From assembly GCA_030841085.1 (NCBI GenBank), contig JAVEDP010000021.1, positions 62,001 to 126,000 on the forward strand: a stretch of 64,000 bases of DNA, given 5' to 3'. Positions within the stretch are counted from its first letter, which is position 1. Every line of letters starts with the position of its first letter. Positions 17,127-26,311 of the stretch are shown here, piece by piece. The notes under the pieces are model-generated. The model was not told where the DNA came from. It saw nothing but the letters and a program-made list of their open reading frames with translations, and made no database searches. The stretch comes from Pyrinomonadaceae bacterium (GTDB lineage: Bacteria > Acidobacteriota > Blastocatellia > Pyrinomonadales > Pyrinomonadaceae). Both the position numbers and the translations under genes were made by a program.

Positions 17127-20100
17127 ATGTTTCGTCATCTCAAAACCGTCCAATCCGGTTTTTCTACTCTCACTTCAAGCTGGCTAAGAATTTCACTGGC
17201 TATGGCGTTTTGTTCGCTGGCACTTGCTTTACCGATGAGCGTGACATCGGTATCAAGTGCCGCGCGCTCGGCGTTCGGCCTTCCCGGCTCGATGGCGATG
17301 CTGGCGATAACGCCAGGGACGGGCAACACGCTTACGGACAGCAGCGGACAACTCACCTTTACAGGTGGTCCATACCTCGTCCCGAATCCGTCGTCGCAAG
17401 TCGACGGTAATCCGACATGCAACGCCGCGCTGCCATGTGAGGAGTACGCTTTTAATATCGCTGTTAGCGATACCACGTCGCGGACGAAATATGCGCGCAT
17501 TCAAGTGGACTGGCCGGTGGTGGGCGAGGCACAGTTTGACCTTTATGTTTTCGATGGCACTACGGCATCCGGCAAGCTGATCGCGAAGTCATTGGGAGAT
17601 CAAACGTATGTTGCGCCCGACGTCGCTCTTATTCCGGCAGTGCCCGCCGCGAACGGCGTTTACACGCTTCGTCTCGTTCCCTTCCTTCCTTTTGGGCAAA
17701 GTATTAGCGGCACGATTAGCCTGGTTGATATCCCAACGGCGGCGCCGGCGGATCCCGGGACTGCGCCAAGCTTCTCAAATCACGTGTCTCCCGGCGGTCT
17801 GGGCGATAACGCGGGTGAGCCGTCGATCGGCATCGACTGGACTCCCAAGGTAGCAAGTCTCAGAAACGACGCTAACAAAACCAATACCGGCGGCGTGGCA
17901 TTCTTTCAATCGGGTGCAAACACCTTACGTGTAAGCTTTGATGACCGCACCGCGCCATCAACCGCGCTTTGGGAGGATAAGTCCGCCGCGACGGTGCAAC
18001 AGTTTGTATTGTCCGATCCGATTGGCTTCGTTGATCGGCAAACAGGCCGCGTGTTTTCGCTTGACCTGCTCGGCGGCCAGGGAAACAGCCTGGCTGCGTT
18101 CTCGGATGACGACCGCAACTCCTGGACACCAATGCAGGGTGGTGGCGCTCCCGCCGGACCGGATCACGAAACGCTCGGCGGCGGTCCTTTCAATAATGCA
18201 TCAGTTCCCGCTCCGCCTCCGCACCCGTTGTATGCAAACGCGATTTACTATTGCTCTCAGAACATCGTGGGTGGCGCGCAGTGCTCACGCAGCGACGACG
18301 GCGGTCTAACCTTTGGCCCAGGCGTCGACATCTTTACGCCCACGCAGTGCTACGGCGGAATTCATGGCCACGTCAAAGTTGCTCCCGACGGCACTGTCTA
18401 CGTACCAAACTCTTCTTGCACCTCAGGAAATGGCGGCAGCCAGGGCATGGCGGTTTCACGCGACAACGGTTTGACCTGGCACGATTCAACTGTGCCGGTG
18501 AGTACCGGCAGCGGCGACCCTTCAGTCGGAATCGACGCGGACAACAATGTATTCATCGGTTACGTGAACGCAGACGGACGGCCGCACATCGCCGTCACTT
18601 CCAATCATGGCGATAGCTGGTCCAAAGATTATGACGTCGGCGTGCCGGTTGGTTGCAATCCTGCCGCCGATGCTAATCCCGCGTATGCACCGTGCCGCAT
18701 CAAAGGCGCGGTCTTTCCGGTTGTTGTAGCCGGCGATAAAGGTCGCGCAGCATTTGGGTTTGTCGGCACTACCACGGCGGGAAACTATCAGGATGAAGCG
18801 TCCTTTCAGGGTACCTGGTATTTCTATGTGGCAACGACTTATGACGGGGGAAACACGTGGTCAACCGTTAATGCCACTCCGGGCGATCCGGTTCAAAAGG
18901 GATCGATCTGCCTTGGTGGCTTGACCTGCGGGAACGATCGAAATCTGCTCGACTTCAACGATATGTCCATCGACCGCGAAGGTCGTGTCGTGGCCGCGTA
19001 TGCAGATGGCTGCGTCGCCTCCGCTGGATGTGTGGCGCCAAACTATACCGGTCGATTGAATAAGGCAGCGATCGTGCGCCAGGCAGACGGCCGGCGCATG
19101 TTTGCCGCTTTCGATTCGAGTGGCACACCGACTCCGACGCCCACACCAAGTGTGACGCCAACACCGATACCATCTGGTGGCGTGTTCTACCTGCACGGCA
19201 CTGCTGCCGATGAAGTAAACAAGAAGCAGGAGCTTACCGATCCCAGTTATCGAGGGACAGCAACTTTTGATCAAACCGCAACGACTGGCTCGACTCCAAT
19301 TGCGCAGACCACACAGCCGGTTGCGAATCATGACTTCGCGGGAAATTCTCTTGCGGCCTACTGGCGAGGTTCGTATACGGGAACTGTTAATGGCAATTTG
19401 GAATTGAACCTGTACTGGGCCACGCCGAACGCCGATGCCACCGTGCAAGGCGTGGACATGGAAGTGAGTGTCTTCGCCGATCCCGATTACGTTGCGACTC
19501 GCGTGCAGCCACAACACTTGATCGGGCGGTCAACGATCACACTTGGTTCAGTCACGCCGGTGCCCACGCTTATCCAGAGCCTCGTTCCGGTCAGCGGAAC
19601 CATAAACGGCGAATTGTTAATTCAGATCACGCCGGGGTTTGTGAACACCGGGTCAGGGTTGTTGATTCTGTATGATTCAACTACCACTGCGTCGAATTTC
19701 AAATTGAACAGTACGAATGGTACGCCGACGCCTACGGCAACACCGACGCCGACGGTTACTCCGTCAGCCACACCAACGCCAGTTCCCGGTGGTCCGAGTT
19801 ATATCAATTACTATCCACCGTCCGGCGTCGCCGAAGATTTTGGCGAACCATCGATCGGCGCGAACTGGAACTCAGGAAAGATCATGTTCTTCGGTGGCTT
19901 CTCGCCTTACGCCTTGCGCGTAGGCTTTAACGACGCCACCACGCCGGCAACGGTCACCTGGGACCAGACTAATCTGGTGGTGGCAGCAACGCCGCGATAC
20001 TACGGCGATCCCATTTTGTTTACAGACCGCGATACCGGTCGTACGTTCGTTTCGCAACTGTTTGGTCTTACGCCTTTCAACGGCATGGACTATACCGATG

Positions 20101-23100
20101 ACGACGGCGCCACCTATCTGCCAAGCCAGGGTTCCGGCATCGGCAGCGGCGTTGACCACCAGACGATTGGCGGTGGTCCATTCCACGCGCCCATTCCAAC
20201 CGGTGCAACTTATCCGCACTCGGTTTACTACTGCGCTCAGGAAGGCTTGAACAGCAGTAACACGGGCATCGCAAATTGTGCGCTGAGCATTGACGGCGGC
20301 GTGACTTTTGGACCGGCGGTGCCAGTCTATGCGCTTTCGGTTAACGGATGTTTCCCGTTGCACGGTCATATGAAGGTTGGACCAGACGGGACTACTTATT
20401 TACCGAATCGCAAGTGCGGCGCCGGCGCCGGACTGGTGATGACTGAAGACAATGGTCTGACCTGGTCAGCGCGAACAGTGCCGAATTCTACGGTCGGTGA
20501 CAGCGACGCGTCGCTAGGCATCGCCACCGACGGCACCTTGTTCCTCGGCTATGAAGGATCGGACGGCCACGCCTACATTTCCGTTTCGCGAAACAAGGGC
20601 ACGACCTGGACCAATCCCGTAGACGTTGGCGCGCAACTTGGTTTGCAGAATGCAATCTTCCCGGCAGTAGTCGCTGGCGATGGCGGTGCGAATGCGCGCG
20701 CAGCGTTTGCCTTCTACGGCAGCACCAGCCCGGGCGATCAGGACGATCCTGCATACCGCGGCGATTGGTACCTATTTATTTCTTCCACCTATGACGGCGG
20801 GCAAACATGGACCACCGTGAATGCCACGCCCGGCGATCCAATTCAACGCGACGGCATCTGTACGCGCGGGTTCCAGGGCTGCACAGTGCCACGCAACCTG
20901 CTCGATTTCTTCGACGCCACTGTCGACAAGGAAGGCCGCGTCGTCGTTGGTTACCAGGATGGGTGCATGGGCGCTTGCGTTCAGGCCGGTCCAAACTCAA
21001 ACAGTAAGAAGGGCGTGATAGCGCGGCAAAGTGGCGGCAAGCGCATGCTGGCCGCATTCGACACCGGCAATCCCACGCCGACGCCTACTCCAACACCAAC
21101 CGCAACGCCGACCCCGACGCCTGGTCCAATTACGCCGGTCTATCAAAAGGGCGGCATAACATTCAGTCCAAACGTCGCTCTGCGCGCGTCCGTTACCGGG
21201 CGCGACGGTGAGCCCAGCTTGCGCGTCGACAAATTTGGCAACGCGTATGTTGCTGGAATCCGCGGCGTGCCGGCGGGCGTTGATCTTTGGTACGTTGATC
21301 TCAATCCCGGCAGTCCAACTTACGATCCGCTTATGCGCAATCCGATTTATCGCGGACAACCGGATCAATTCTCGCCCGACGAATCAATAGAGCTGGGCGC
21401 AGACGGTGGTGGTGATGTGGATCTGGCAGTCGGCTTCGACGAAGCAACCGCCGGCAATCCGCCTTACCTCGCATTCAGTAGTCTGGCGGCGGCAAACGTC
21501 TCTACCGCGCGTTCGACCGACCGCGGCGTCACATTCACCAAGAACCCGGCCGGCAATGCGACCGGCGGCGTGCCCGCGGACGACCGGCAGTGGATGGAAT
21601 TCTATGGAAAGAATTCGGTCTACCTGCTCTATCGCACGCTCGAGCCCGTCACTGCTTATGTGCAGCGGTCTGATGATGGTGGGCTGACGTACGGAGCTGC
21701 GACCCAGGTCGGCAGCGTCGGACAGGTTGGCGGCATCAGCGTCGACCAGAACGATGGAACTGTTTACGCAAGCGGCAGCAACGGCGTTGTCGCGGTGGGA
21801 ACTCCGGCGGCTCCGGGCCAGGCTCCATCGTCTTACACAATCCGCCCAGTCGGCGGTGGCGCTCACATCTTCTTTACGGTCAAGGCCGCGAAGGACGGTA
21901 CCGTCTACGTTTGCTACTCCGACGGCCGCACTGTCTACATCAAGTACTCCAGAGACAAAGGCCTGACGTGGAGCTCAGCCGTTCGCGTTAGCGATGGGCC
22001 AGAGACGGCAACCAGCATTCTGCCGTGGATGGAAACCGGACCAACGCCCGGCTCAATCGGCGTTGTCTGGTATGGCAGCACGTCGAGTTCGAACAACGAC
22101 AATGCAGACTGGAAAGTGTTCTTCGCGCAAAGTCTGAACGCGACCGACGCTAGTCCCCTGTTCCGTCAAGTTGAACTCAGCGATCACTTCATTCATGGCA
22201 GTAACATTTCCGAATCGGGCTTGCCGGTCATCCCGGGCGCCGCGCCTAACCGCAATCTGCTCGACTACTTCCAGATTGCATTTGACCCCACTGGAGCAGC
22301 GGTGGTCGCCTACACAGACGATCACAACGATTACGACGGCCATACCTATGTGGCGCGCCAAACCAGCGGACCGGGCGTTAACGGAACAGTCGTTCCGTCT
22401 CCAGTCGAAGGCAGCGCCTTGCCGCCACGCGTTACCAGACCAGCCGATAGTCCACAGGTAATTGATTTCGCGCAGGATGCGAAGACCGGTTTGCTGACGG
22501 TCCTGCCGGTCAACGATCCGCTGGATATCCTTTCAGTCAAGTACTCGACTGAATCATCGAAGAATGGACCAATCCTGGTCGCGACGATGAAGGTTTCCAA
22601 TCTTGCAGTCGTGCCACCGCTTTCAAATTGGCGCATGAGCTTTACCGCTAATGCTCCGGATTCTCGTATGAGTCCAACCGGAGACTACAGCTTCGGGCTT
22701 TCTGATCGCGGCGATCAGTTCTTTGTGCGCGCGACAACGGATGCCCTTGGCACTCGCACCTACACTTACGGTACTGCAGTTAGAGAGCATCAACACCGCG
22801 GCTTGATGGCTTATACCGATCGCGGCGCCGCCGACGTTGGCTCTTTTGATTCAACCACAAACAGCATCACGATTAAGATTGCGCTCAGCAAACTCAACAC
22901 AACGCTGGCCGCCGGACACGCTCAAATCGGTTCCGGCTCAATCCTGGTGGGGTTGCGCGGAAATGCCTACACAACCGGCGACGACAATCCGGCGGATAGA
23001 AACGATCGCGCGAAATCCGACGTGACAAGAGGCGGCACGCAGTATGTTATCAACACGCCGCCAGTCGCAGTCTTGACTGCAACTCCAACCACGGGAACGG

Positions 23101-23489
23101 CGCCGCTCGTCGTCACTTTCGATGGTTCGCATTCAAGCGATGCCGATCCCGGCGATACGCTTACCTACAAGTTCGATTTCGGCGACGGTTCGACGCTGAC
23201 CACATTGGATCCGCGCAATGTCTCACATACGTATACCTATGCGGGAAGATTCTTTGCCAGTCTGACCGTAAAAGACTCCAGCGGTTTGTCGAGTGTGGCG
23301 ACAGTTCAAATCAATGTGAATGCGGCGCTGCTGGGAGCGTTCAGGGTCGCGCCTGAGCGCGGTTATGCGATGCTGGCCGTGAGCGGGGGCCCTTCGCCGC
23401 CTGATCAGTCCGCACGCGCAAACTCATTGCCCCGGTATGCATTTATTCTGGCCGGACCAACGAGGCGGGCACGTGCGTATTATTCATGA
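17127..23489 (+). CDS. giant secreted protein with three BNR/sialidase-like modules and PKD domain
   Basis: 2120 residues, exported (hydrophobic signal in residues 20-38). Domains by position: PPC-like beta sandwich (about 92-200); BNR/exo-sialidase-like module 1 (about 205-660) with repeats SDDGGLTFGPG, RDNGLTWHDS, NHGDSWSKD and YDGGNTWSTV; Pro-Thr linker (666-682); a beta-sandwich insert (684-862); second Pro-Thr linker (863-889); module 2 (about 895-1310), closely similar to module 1, sharing STYDGG(N/Q)TW(S/T)TVNATPGDP and NRNLLDF-like segments; third linker (1315-1333); module 3 (about 1340-1790); a further domain; PKD domain (about 1977-2065, GDGSTLTT ... YAGRFFASLTV). Asp-box repeats form beta-propellers; whether it cleaves sialic acid or only binds glycan is unknown. 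AGGAGG lies five bases before the ATG. Confidence 0.85.
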   Translation: MFRHLKTVQSGFSTLTSSWLRISLAMAFCSLALALPMSVTSVSSAARSAFGLPGSMAMLAITPGTGNTLTDSSGQLTFTGGPYLVPNPSSQVDGNPTCNAALPCEEYAFNIAVSDTTSRTKYARIQVDWPVVGEAQFDLYVFDGTTASGKLIAKSLGDQTYVAPDVALIPAVPAANGVYTLRLVPFLPFGQSISGTISLVDIPTAAPADPGTAPSFSNHVSPGGLGDNAGEPSIGIDWTPKVASLRNDANKTNTGGVAFFQSGANTLRVSFDDRTAPSTALWEDKSAATVQQFVLSDPIGFVDRQTGRVFSLDLLGGQGNSLAAFSDDDRNSWTPMQGGGAPAGPDHETLGGGPFNNASVPAPPPHPLYANAIYYCSQNIVGGAQCSRSDDGGLTFGPGVDIFTPTQCYGGIHGHVKVAPDGTVYVPNSSCTSGNGGSQGMAVSRDNGLTWHDSTVPVSTGSGDPSVGIDADNNVFIGYVNADGRPHIAVTSNHGDSWSKDYDVGVPVGCNPAADANPAYAPCRIKGAVFPVVVAGDKGRAAFGFVGTTTAGNYQDEASFQGTWYFYVATTYDGGNTWSTVNATPGDPVQKGSICLGGLTCGNDRNLLDFNDMSIDREGRVVAAYADGCVASAGCVAPNYTGRLNKAAIVRQADGRRMFAAFDSSGTPTPTPTPSVTPTPIPSGGVFYLHGTAADEVNKKQELTDPSYRGTATFDQTATTGSTPIAQTTQPVANHDFAGNSLAAYWRGSYTGTVNGNLELNLYWATPNADATVQGVDMEVSVFADPDYVATRVQPQHLIGRSTITLGSVTPVPTLIQSLVPVSGTINGELLIQITPGFVNTGSGLLILYDSTTTASNFKLNSTNGTPTPTATPTPTVTPSATPTPVPGGPSYINYYPPSGVAEDFGEPSIGANWNSGKIMFFGGFSPYALRVGFNDATTPATVTWDQTNLVVAATPRYYGDPILFTDRDTGRTFVSQLFGLTPFNGMDYTDDDGATYLPSQGSGIGSGVDHQTIGGGPFHAPIPTGATYPHSVYYCAQEGLNSSNTGIANCALSIDGGVTFGPAVPVYALSVNGCFPLHGHMKVGPDGTTYLPNRKCGAGAGLVMTEDNGLTWSARTVPNSTVGDSDASLGIATDGTLFLGYEGSDGHAYISVSRNKGTTWTNPVDVGAQLGLQNAIFPAVVAGDGGANARAAFAFYGSTSPGDQDDPAYRGDWYLFISSTYDGGQTWTTVNATPGDPIQRDGICTRGFQGCTVPRNLLDFFDATVDKEGRVVVGYQDGCMGACVQAGPNSNSKKGVIARQSGGKRMLAAFDTGNPTPTPTPTPTATPTPTPGPITPVYQKGGITFSPNVALRASVTGRDGEPSLRVDKFGNAYVAGIRGVPAGVDLWYVDLNPGSPTYDPLMRNPIYRGQPDQFSPDESIELGADGGGDVDLAVGFDEATAGNPPYLAFSSLAAANVSTARSTDRGVTFTKNPAGNATGGVPADDRQWMEFYGKNSVYLLYRTLEPVTAYVQRSDDGGLTYGAATQVGSVGQVGGISVDQNDGTVYASGSNGVVAVGTPAAPGQAPSSYTIRPVGGGAHIFFTVKAAKDGTVYVCYSDGRTVYIKYSRDKGLTWSSAVRVSDGPETATSILPWMETGPTPGSIGVVWYGSTSSSNNDNADWKVFFAQSLNATDASPLFRQVELSDHFIHGSNISESGLPVIPGAAPNRNLLDYFQIAFDPTGAAVVAYTDDHNDYDGHTYVARQTSGPGVNGTVVPSPVEGSALPPRVTRPADSPQVIDFAQDAKTGLLTVLPVNDPLDILSVKYSTESSKNGPILVATMKVSNLAVVPPLSNWRMSFTANAPDSRMSPTGDYSFGLSDRGDQFFVRATTDALGTRTYTYGTAVREHQHRGLMAYTDRGAADVGSFDSTTNSITIKIALSKLNTTLAAGHAQIGSGSILVGLRGNAYTTGDDNPADRNDRAKSDVTRGGTQYVINTPPVAVLTATPTTGTAPLVVTFDGSHSSDADPGDTLTYKFDFGDGSTLTTLDPRNVSHTYTYAGRFFASLTVKDSSGLSSVATVQINVNAALLGAFRVAPERGYAMLAVSGGPSPPDQSARANSLPRYAFILAGPTRRARAYYS

Positions 23490-23520
23490 TGCCGTGAACT
23501 TCAGCCGAGGTTAACAACCA

Positions 23521-23553
23521 AACTCGCGTCACGAAAAGTGGCGCGAGTTTTTG
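23521..23553 (+). terminator. intrinsic terminator after the giant gene
   Basis: Stem AACTCGCGTCAC/GTGGCGCGAGTT (12 bases, one G-T pair), GAAAA loop, then TTT runs. It lies 31 bases after the stop of the 2120-residue gene. Confidence 0.88.
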
Positions 23554-23679
23554 TTAAGTAGCACGGGGCTTTAGCCGCTATGCGTTTGGTAAGGCACAGA
23601 GCTTTGCAAAAAAAGGTCGCCACAGCACGAACCGGCGGGTGACGGCAATAGCGCAAGACACATCACGCAAAGCGCTCTC

Positions 23680-23827
23680 ATTAGCACCGCGGCTTTAGCC
23701 CGGTGATAAAGGAGTCATTGAACTCCCTTAACCCTTTTTAACGGTTTACATGGGCGTGAGAAACCGTTGAAACGGTTGGACCGTTCATCATCAGCTTTGG
23801 TCACCGGGCTAAAGCCACGGTGCTAAT
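23680..23827. repeat. long palindrome, ATTAGCACCGCGGCTTTAGCCC-type (family h)
   Basis: Arms 23680-23706 and 23801-23827, 27 bases each with one mismatch, enclosing 94 bases that contain AACGGTTT/AAACCGTT inverted repeats. Each arm folds on itself (CACCG-GGC-TTTA-GCC-CGGTG). Confidence 0.85.
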
Positions 23828-23875
23828 GAGATCGCTCCGCATTGACCATGATTAGACTTTTTGTGCAAAGCTAAG

Positions 23876-23898
23876 ACACAGACTAAAGTCTATGCCAC
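23876..23898. repeat. GTGGCATAGACT family a, half copy
   Basis: Single right arm ACACAGACTAAAGTCTATGCCACC without a left partner, 45 bases before the DUF2721 ATG. Confidence 0.75.
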
Positions 23899-23942
23899 CC
23901 CTGGATTTGCGCTTGCACACGTCACGCTCTATAAAGGTGGCG

Positions 23943-24488
23943 ATGGACCCAATGACTTCAGCGGTGGCCGTTCTGACGGCAATGATTACGCCGGCGGTGT
24001 TGATCTCCGCCTGCGGCAGCATGATTCTTTCCACCTCGTCGCGGCTGGGCCGGGTGGTCGACCGAGTGCGCGGGCTTTCAGACAAGCTGGACGAACTTTT
24101 CGGCAAGGACGCGGACGAAACCAAAGATCGCCAGGCAATTATTTTCGCGCAACTCGACAAGCTCACCAGCCGCGCTCGCATCCTGCAACGTGCGATGGTT
24201 ACTTTTTACCTGGCGACGGGAATGTTTGTGGCGACCAGCGTTGCCATTGGCGTTGTCGCCTTCGTCCCAAATAGGTCCAATTACAATATGGTGCCGGTTG
24301 TCGTGGGTCTGCTCGGCGCGTGCTTTCTTTTCTACGGCAGCATGCTATTGATTTTCGAAGCGCGGCTGGCGCTAAGCACGATTCATGCGGAGATGGATTT
24401 TATTTGGCGGCAGACGACACGCGCCGCGCCTGCGGAAGTGGTTGAGCAATACAAGCCGCACTTTGTGCATTTTCGAGCGCGGAAATAA
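23943..24488 (+). CDS. DUF2721 membrane protein
   Basis: Integral membrane protein of 181 residues. TM1 is at the N-terminus (AVAVLTAMITPAVLISACGSMIL), then STSSRLGRVVDRVRGLSDKLDEL, the family's hallmark cytosolic stretch; TM2 (VTFYLATGMFVATSVAIGVVAFV) and TM3 (VPVVVGLLGACFLFYGSMLLIFEARLAL) follow. Function unknown. ATG 23943 follows AAAGGTGG; an in-frame upstream start (23892) falls in repeat sequence. The stop codon abuts a family a palindrome. Confidence 0.85.
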   Translation: MDPMTSAVAVLTAMITPAVLISACGSMILSTSSRLGRVVDRVRGLSDKLDELFGKDADETKDRQAIIFAQLDKLTSRARILQRAMVTFYLATGMFVATSVAIGVVAFVPNRSNYNMVPVVVGLLGACFLFYGSMLLIFEARLALSTIHAEMDFIWRQTTRAAPAEVVEQYKPHFVHFRARK

Positions 24489-24579
24489 GTGGCATAGACT
24501 TTAGTCTGTGCTCCTAAGTGGCATAGACTTCAGTCTGTGCCTGGCTAAGCAGACACAGACTATAAAGTCTATGTCACTC
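24489..24579. repeat. family a palindrome with duplicated left arm (copy 3)
   Basis: Starts at the base after the DUF2721 TAA. Two tandem left arms (GTGGCATAGACTTTAGTCTGTG and GTGGCATAGACTTCAGTCTGTG) face one right arm (ACACAGACTATAAAGTCTATGTCAC). It ends five bases before the ATG of the next gene, so it occupies the place of that gene's ribosome binding site. Confidence 0.85.
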
Positions 24580-24584
24580 AATCT

Positions 24585-25595
24585 ATGAAACCTTCCTATC
24601 TCAATTTGCTTCGGACTGGCGAACTGGCAACGCGTGTCGCCGCGCTCGAAGCGCTGCTTGAGCGCTGCACTGTTTGCCCGAAAGATTGTCTTAACAACCG
24701 TTTGAATAATGAAATCGCGGCCTGCTACTCCGGCCGGCTGCCCATCGTTTCTTCTTACACTGCTCACTTCGGCGAAGAACCGGCGCTGGTCGGGACGCGC
24801 GGCGCGGGCAACATCTTTTTCGGAAATTGCAATCTGCGTTGCGCCTATTGCCAGAACTATCAAATCTCGCAAACGCACAAAGAACAATTGAAGAATGAAA
24901 TCACGCACGAGCGTTTGGCGGAAATAATGCTCGAGCTTCAGGCGAAGAGTTGCCACAACATCAACTTCGTTTCGCCGACTCACTTCGCCCCGCAGATGGC
25001 GCGCGCCATTCTCATCGCCGCCGAAAATGGTTTACATCTTCCGATTGTTTACAACACCAACGCATATGACTCAGTTGAAGTACTGCGGCTGCTCGATGAC
25101 GTCGTTGATATTTACCTTCCCGACTTGAAGTATGCCGAGAACGAAGCAGGCTATCTTTATTCCAAAGTGAGCGGTTACAAGGACCACGCCCGCCGCGCAA
25201 TCGCGGAAATGTATCGGCAGACTGGTCCCGAGCTGGCGTTTGACGAACAGGGCGTTTTGCAGCGCGGTCTGATTATTCGCCTGCTGGTCTTGCCAAACGA
25301 AATTGGCGGCATACGCGAATCGCTGGAGTGGATCAAAGACGAGCTCAGTCCAAGCGTGGCGATTTCATTGATGGCCCAGTACTACCCAACGCATCAAGCG
25401 GCGACGAACAATCGTTACGTCTTGTTGTCTCGCCGCGTTTCGGAAACGGAATGGCTGCGCGCCACGAATCTGCTCGATGAATTTGGAATGGAAGAAGGCT
25501 GGCTGCAGGAGTTTGACGGTTCAGCTTTTTACTACCGGCCGAATTTTGAAGATGCCGAGACTCCCTTCAAGGACATTCGCGATTTTACGGCGTAG
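24585..25595 (+). CDS. radical SAM protein, PflX/AmmeMemo-like activating enzyme family
   Basis: Radical SAM protein with the CX3CX2C cluster motif CNLRCAYC at Cys82, Cys86 and Cys89, preceded by GTRGAGNIFFGNC. It belongs to the PflX group, related to pyruvate-formate-lyase activating enzyme; the true substrate of this group is not known to me. An extra N-terminal set of cysteines, CTVCPKDC (28, 31, 35) with Cys47, could hold another metal site. No glycyl-radical enzyme gene lies near. Its ATG sits five bases after the palindrome at 24489-24579, with no clear Shine-Dalgarno sequence. Confidence 0.88.
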   Translation: MKPSYLNLLRTGELATRVAALEALLERCTVCPKDCLNNRLNNEIAACYSGRLPIVSSYTAHFGEEPALVGTRGAGNIFFGNCNLRCAYCQNYQISQTHKEQLKNEITHERLAEIMLELQAKSCHNINFVSPTHFAPQMARAILIAAENGLHLPIVYNTNAYDSVEVLRLLDDVVDIYLPDLKYAENEAGYLYSKVSGYKDHARRAIAEMYRQTGPELAFDEQGVLQRGLIIRLLVLPNEIGGIRESLEWIKDELSPSVAISLMAQYYPTHQAATNNRYVLLSRRVSETEWLRATNLLDEFGMEEGWLQEFDGSAFYYRPNFEDAETPFKDIRDFTA

Positions 25596-25612
25596 AGTTA
25601 CCGTTCATCGAG

Positions 25613-25618
25613 TATAAT
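25613..25618 (+). promoter_or_regulatory. possible -10 box, TATAAT
   Basis: TATAAT lies seven bases before the ATG at 25626, so transcription would start at or next to the start codon, giving a leaderless mRNA. No good -35 box is visible at the expected distance. Confidence 0.3.
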
Positions 25619-25625
25619 GTGCGCA

Positions 25626-25859
25626 ATGAAAGCCTATGAAGAAATCGTAGAGTTTATTGCCTCCGGCACAACTCCAACCAACGTTGCGTCCTTCCGGCCA
25701 TCGGAAAAAACGAAAGCGCGTATTGCTGATCTGATTCGACGCGAAAAGCTTTCTGAAATCTCACCAGATGAAACATCCGAATTGAGTCATTATCTGCAAC
25801 TGGAGCATCTCATGAGGTTGGCAAAGGCGCGCGCCCACCAACATATCGTCAATGGCTGA
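25626..25859 (+). CDS. small protein of unknown function paired with HNH protein
   Basis: 77 residues from ATG 25626 (MKAYEEIVEFIASGTTP). Predicted mostly helical: FRPSEKTKARIADLIRREKLSEISPDETSEL then HYLQLEHLMRLAKARAHQHI. I recognise this as the kind of small protein found directly before HNH genes, but no function is known to me; it may be an antitoxin-like or immunity partner. It overlaps the HNH gene by eight bases, suggesting translational coupling. Confidence 0.75.
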   Translation: MKAYEEIVEFIASGTTPTNVASFRPSEKTKARIADLIRREKLSEISPDETSELSHYLQLEHLMRLAKARAHQHIVNG

Positions 25860-26289
25860 TGGCATTAACGCAGAAATCCGTTTAGCCGTCGCCATCCGTG
25901 CAGACTATCTTTGCGAATATTGCCTGATTGCTGAAGAAGATACGTTCTTCGGATGCCAAGTCGATCATATCATTAGCATTAAGCACCGAGGCGAAACCAA
26001 AGTTGAAAATTTGGCTTACGCTTGCGCCTTCTGCAATCGATTCAAAGGAAGCGATATCGCTTCTCTTTCCGAAAGTGGGGTGCTAGTGCGCTTTTTTAAT
26101 CCCCGAATAGATCGATGGTTGGATCACTTCCAATTAGAGCGATTATCAATCCAACCGCTCACCGAAATAGGAGAAGCCACAACTCGAATACTGCGGGTCA
26201 ATAACATTGAGCGGATCTTGGAGCGACAAGAGCTGAATAAGGTTGGGCGATATCCAAATAACGCGGCGCTGACCAGGGCTAAAGGTTAA
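25852..26289 (+). CDS. HNH endonuclease family protein
   Basis: 145 residues with a zinc-framed HNH site: CEYC at 21-24, CQVDHIISIKHRGE (Asp38-His39), ENLAYACAFCNRFKG (Asn53, Cys58, Cys61, Asn62). It likely nicks or cuts DNA non-specifically or in a defence or toxin setting. No restriction-modification or phage genes are adjacent. Confidence 0.88.
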   Translation: MADGINAEIRLAVAIRADYLCEYCLIAEEDTFFGCQVDHIISIKHRGETKVENLAYACAFCNRFKGSDIASLSESGVLVRFFNPRIDRWLDHFQLERLSIQPLTEIGEATTRILRVNNIERILERQELNKVGRYPNNAALTRAKG

Positions 26290-26311
26290 AGCCACTGATA
26301 GCCCGCGAATT

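Larger units (their letters stand above)
23490..23942. other. 453-base gap with terminator and two palindrome types
   Basis: No gene seen. It holds the terminator at 23521-23553, the large palindrome at 23680-23827 and a half copy of the GTGGCATAGACT family at 23876-23898. The DUF2721 ribosome binding site (AAAGGTGG) is at the end. Confidence 0.6.
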
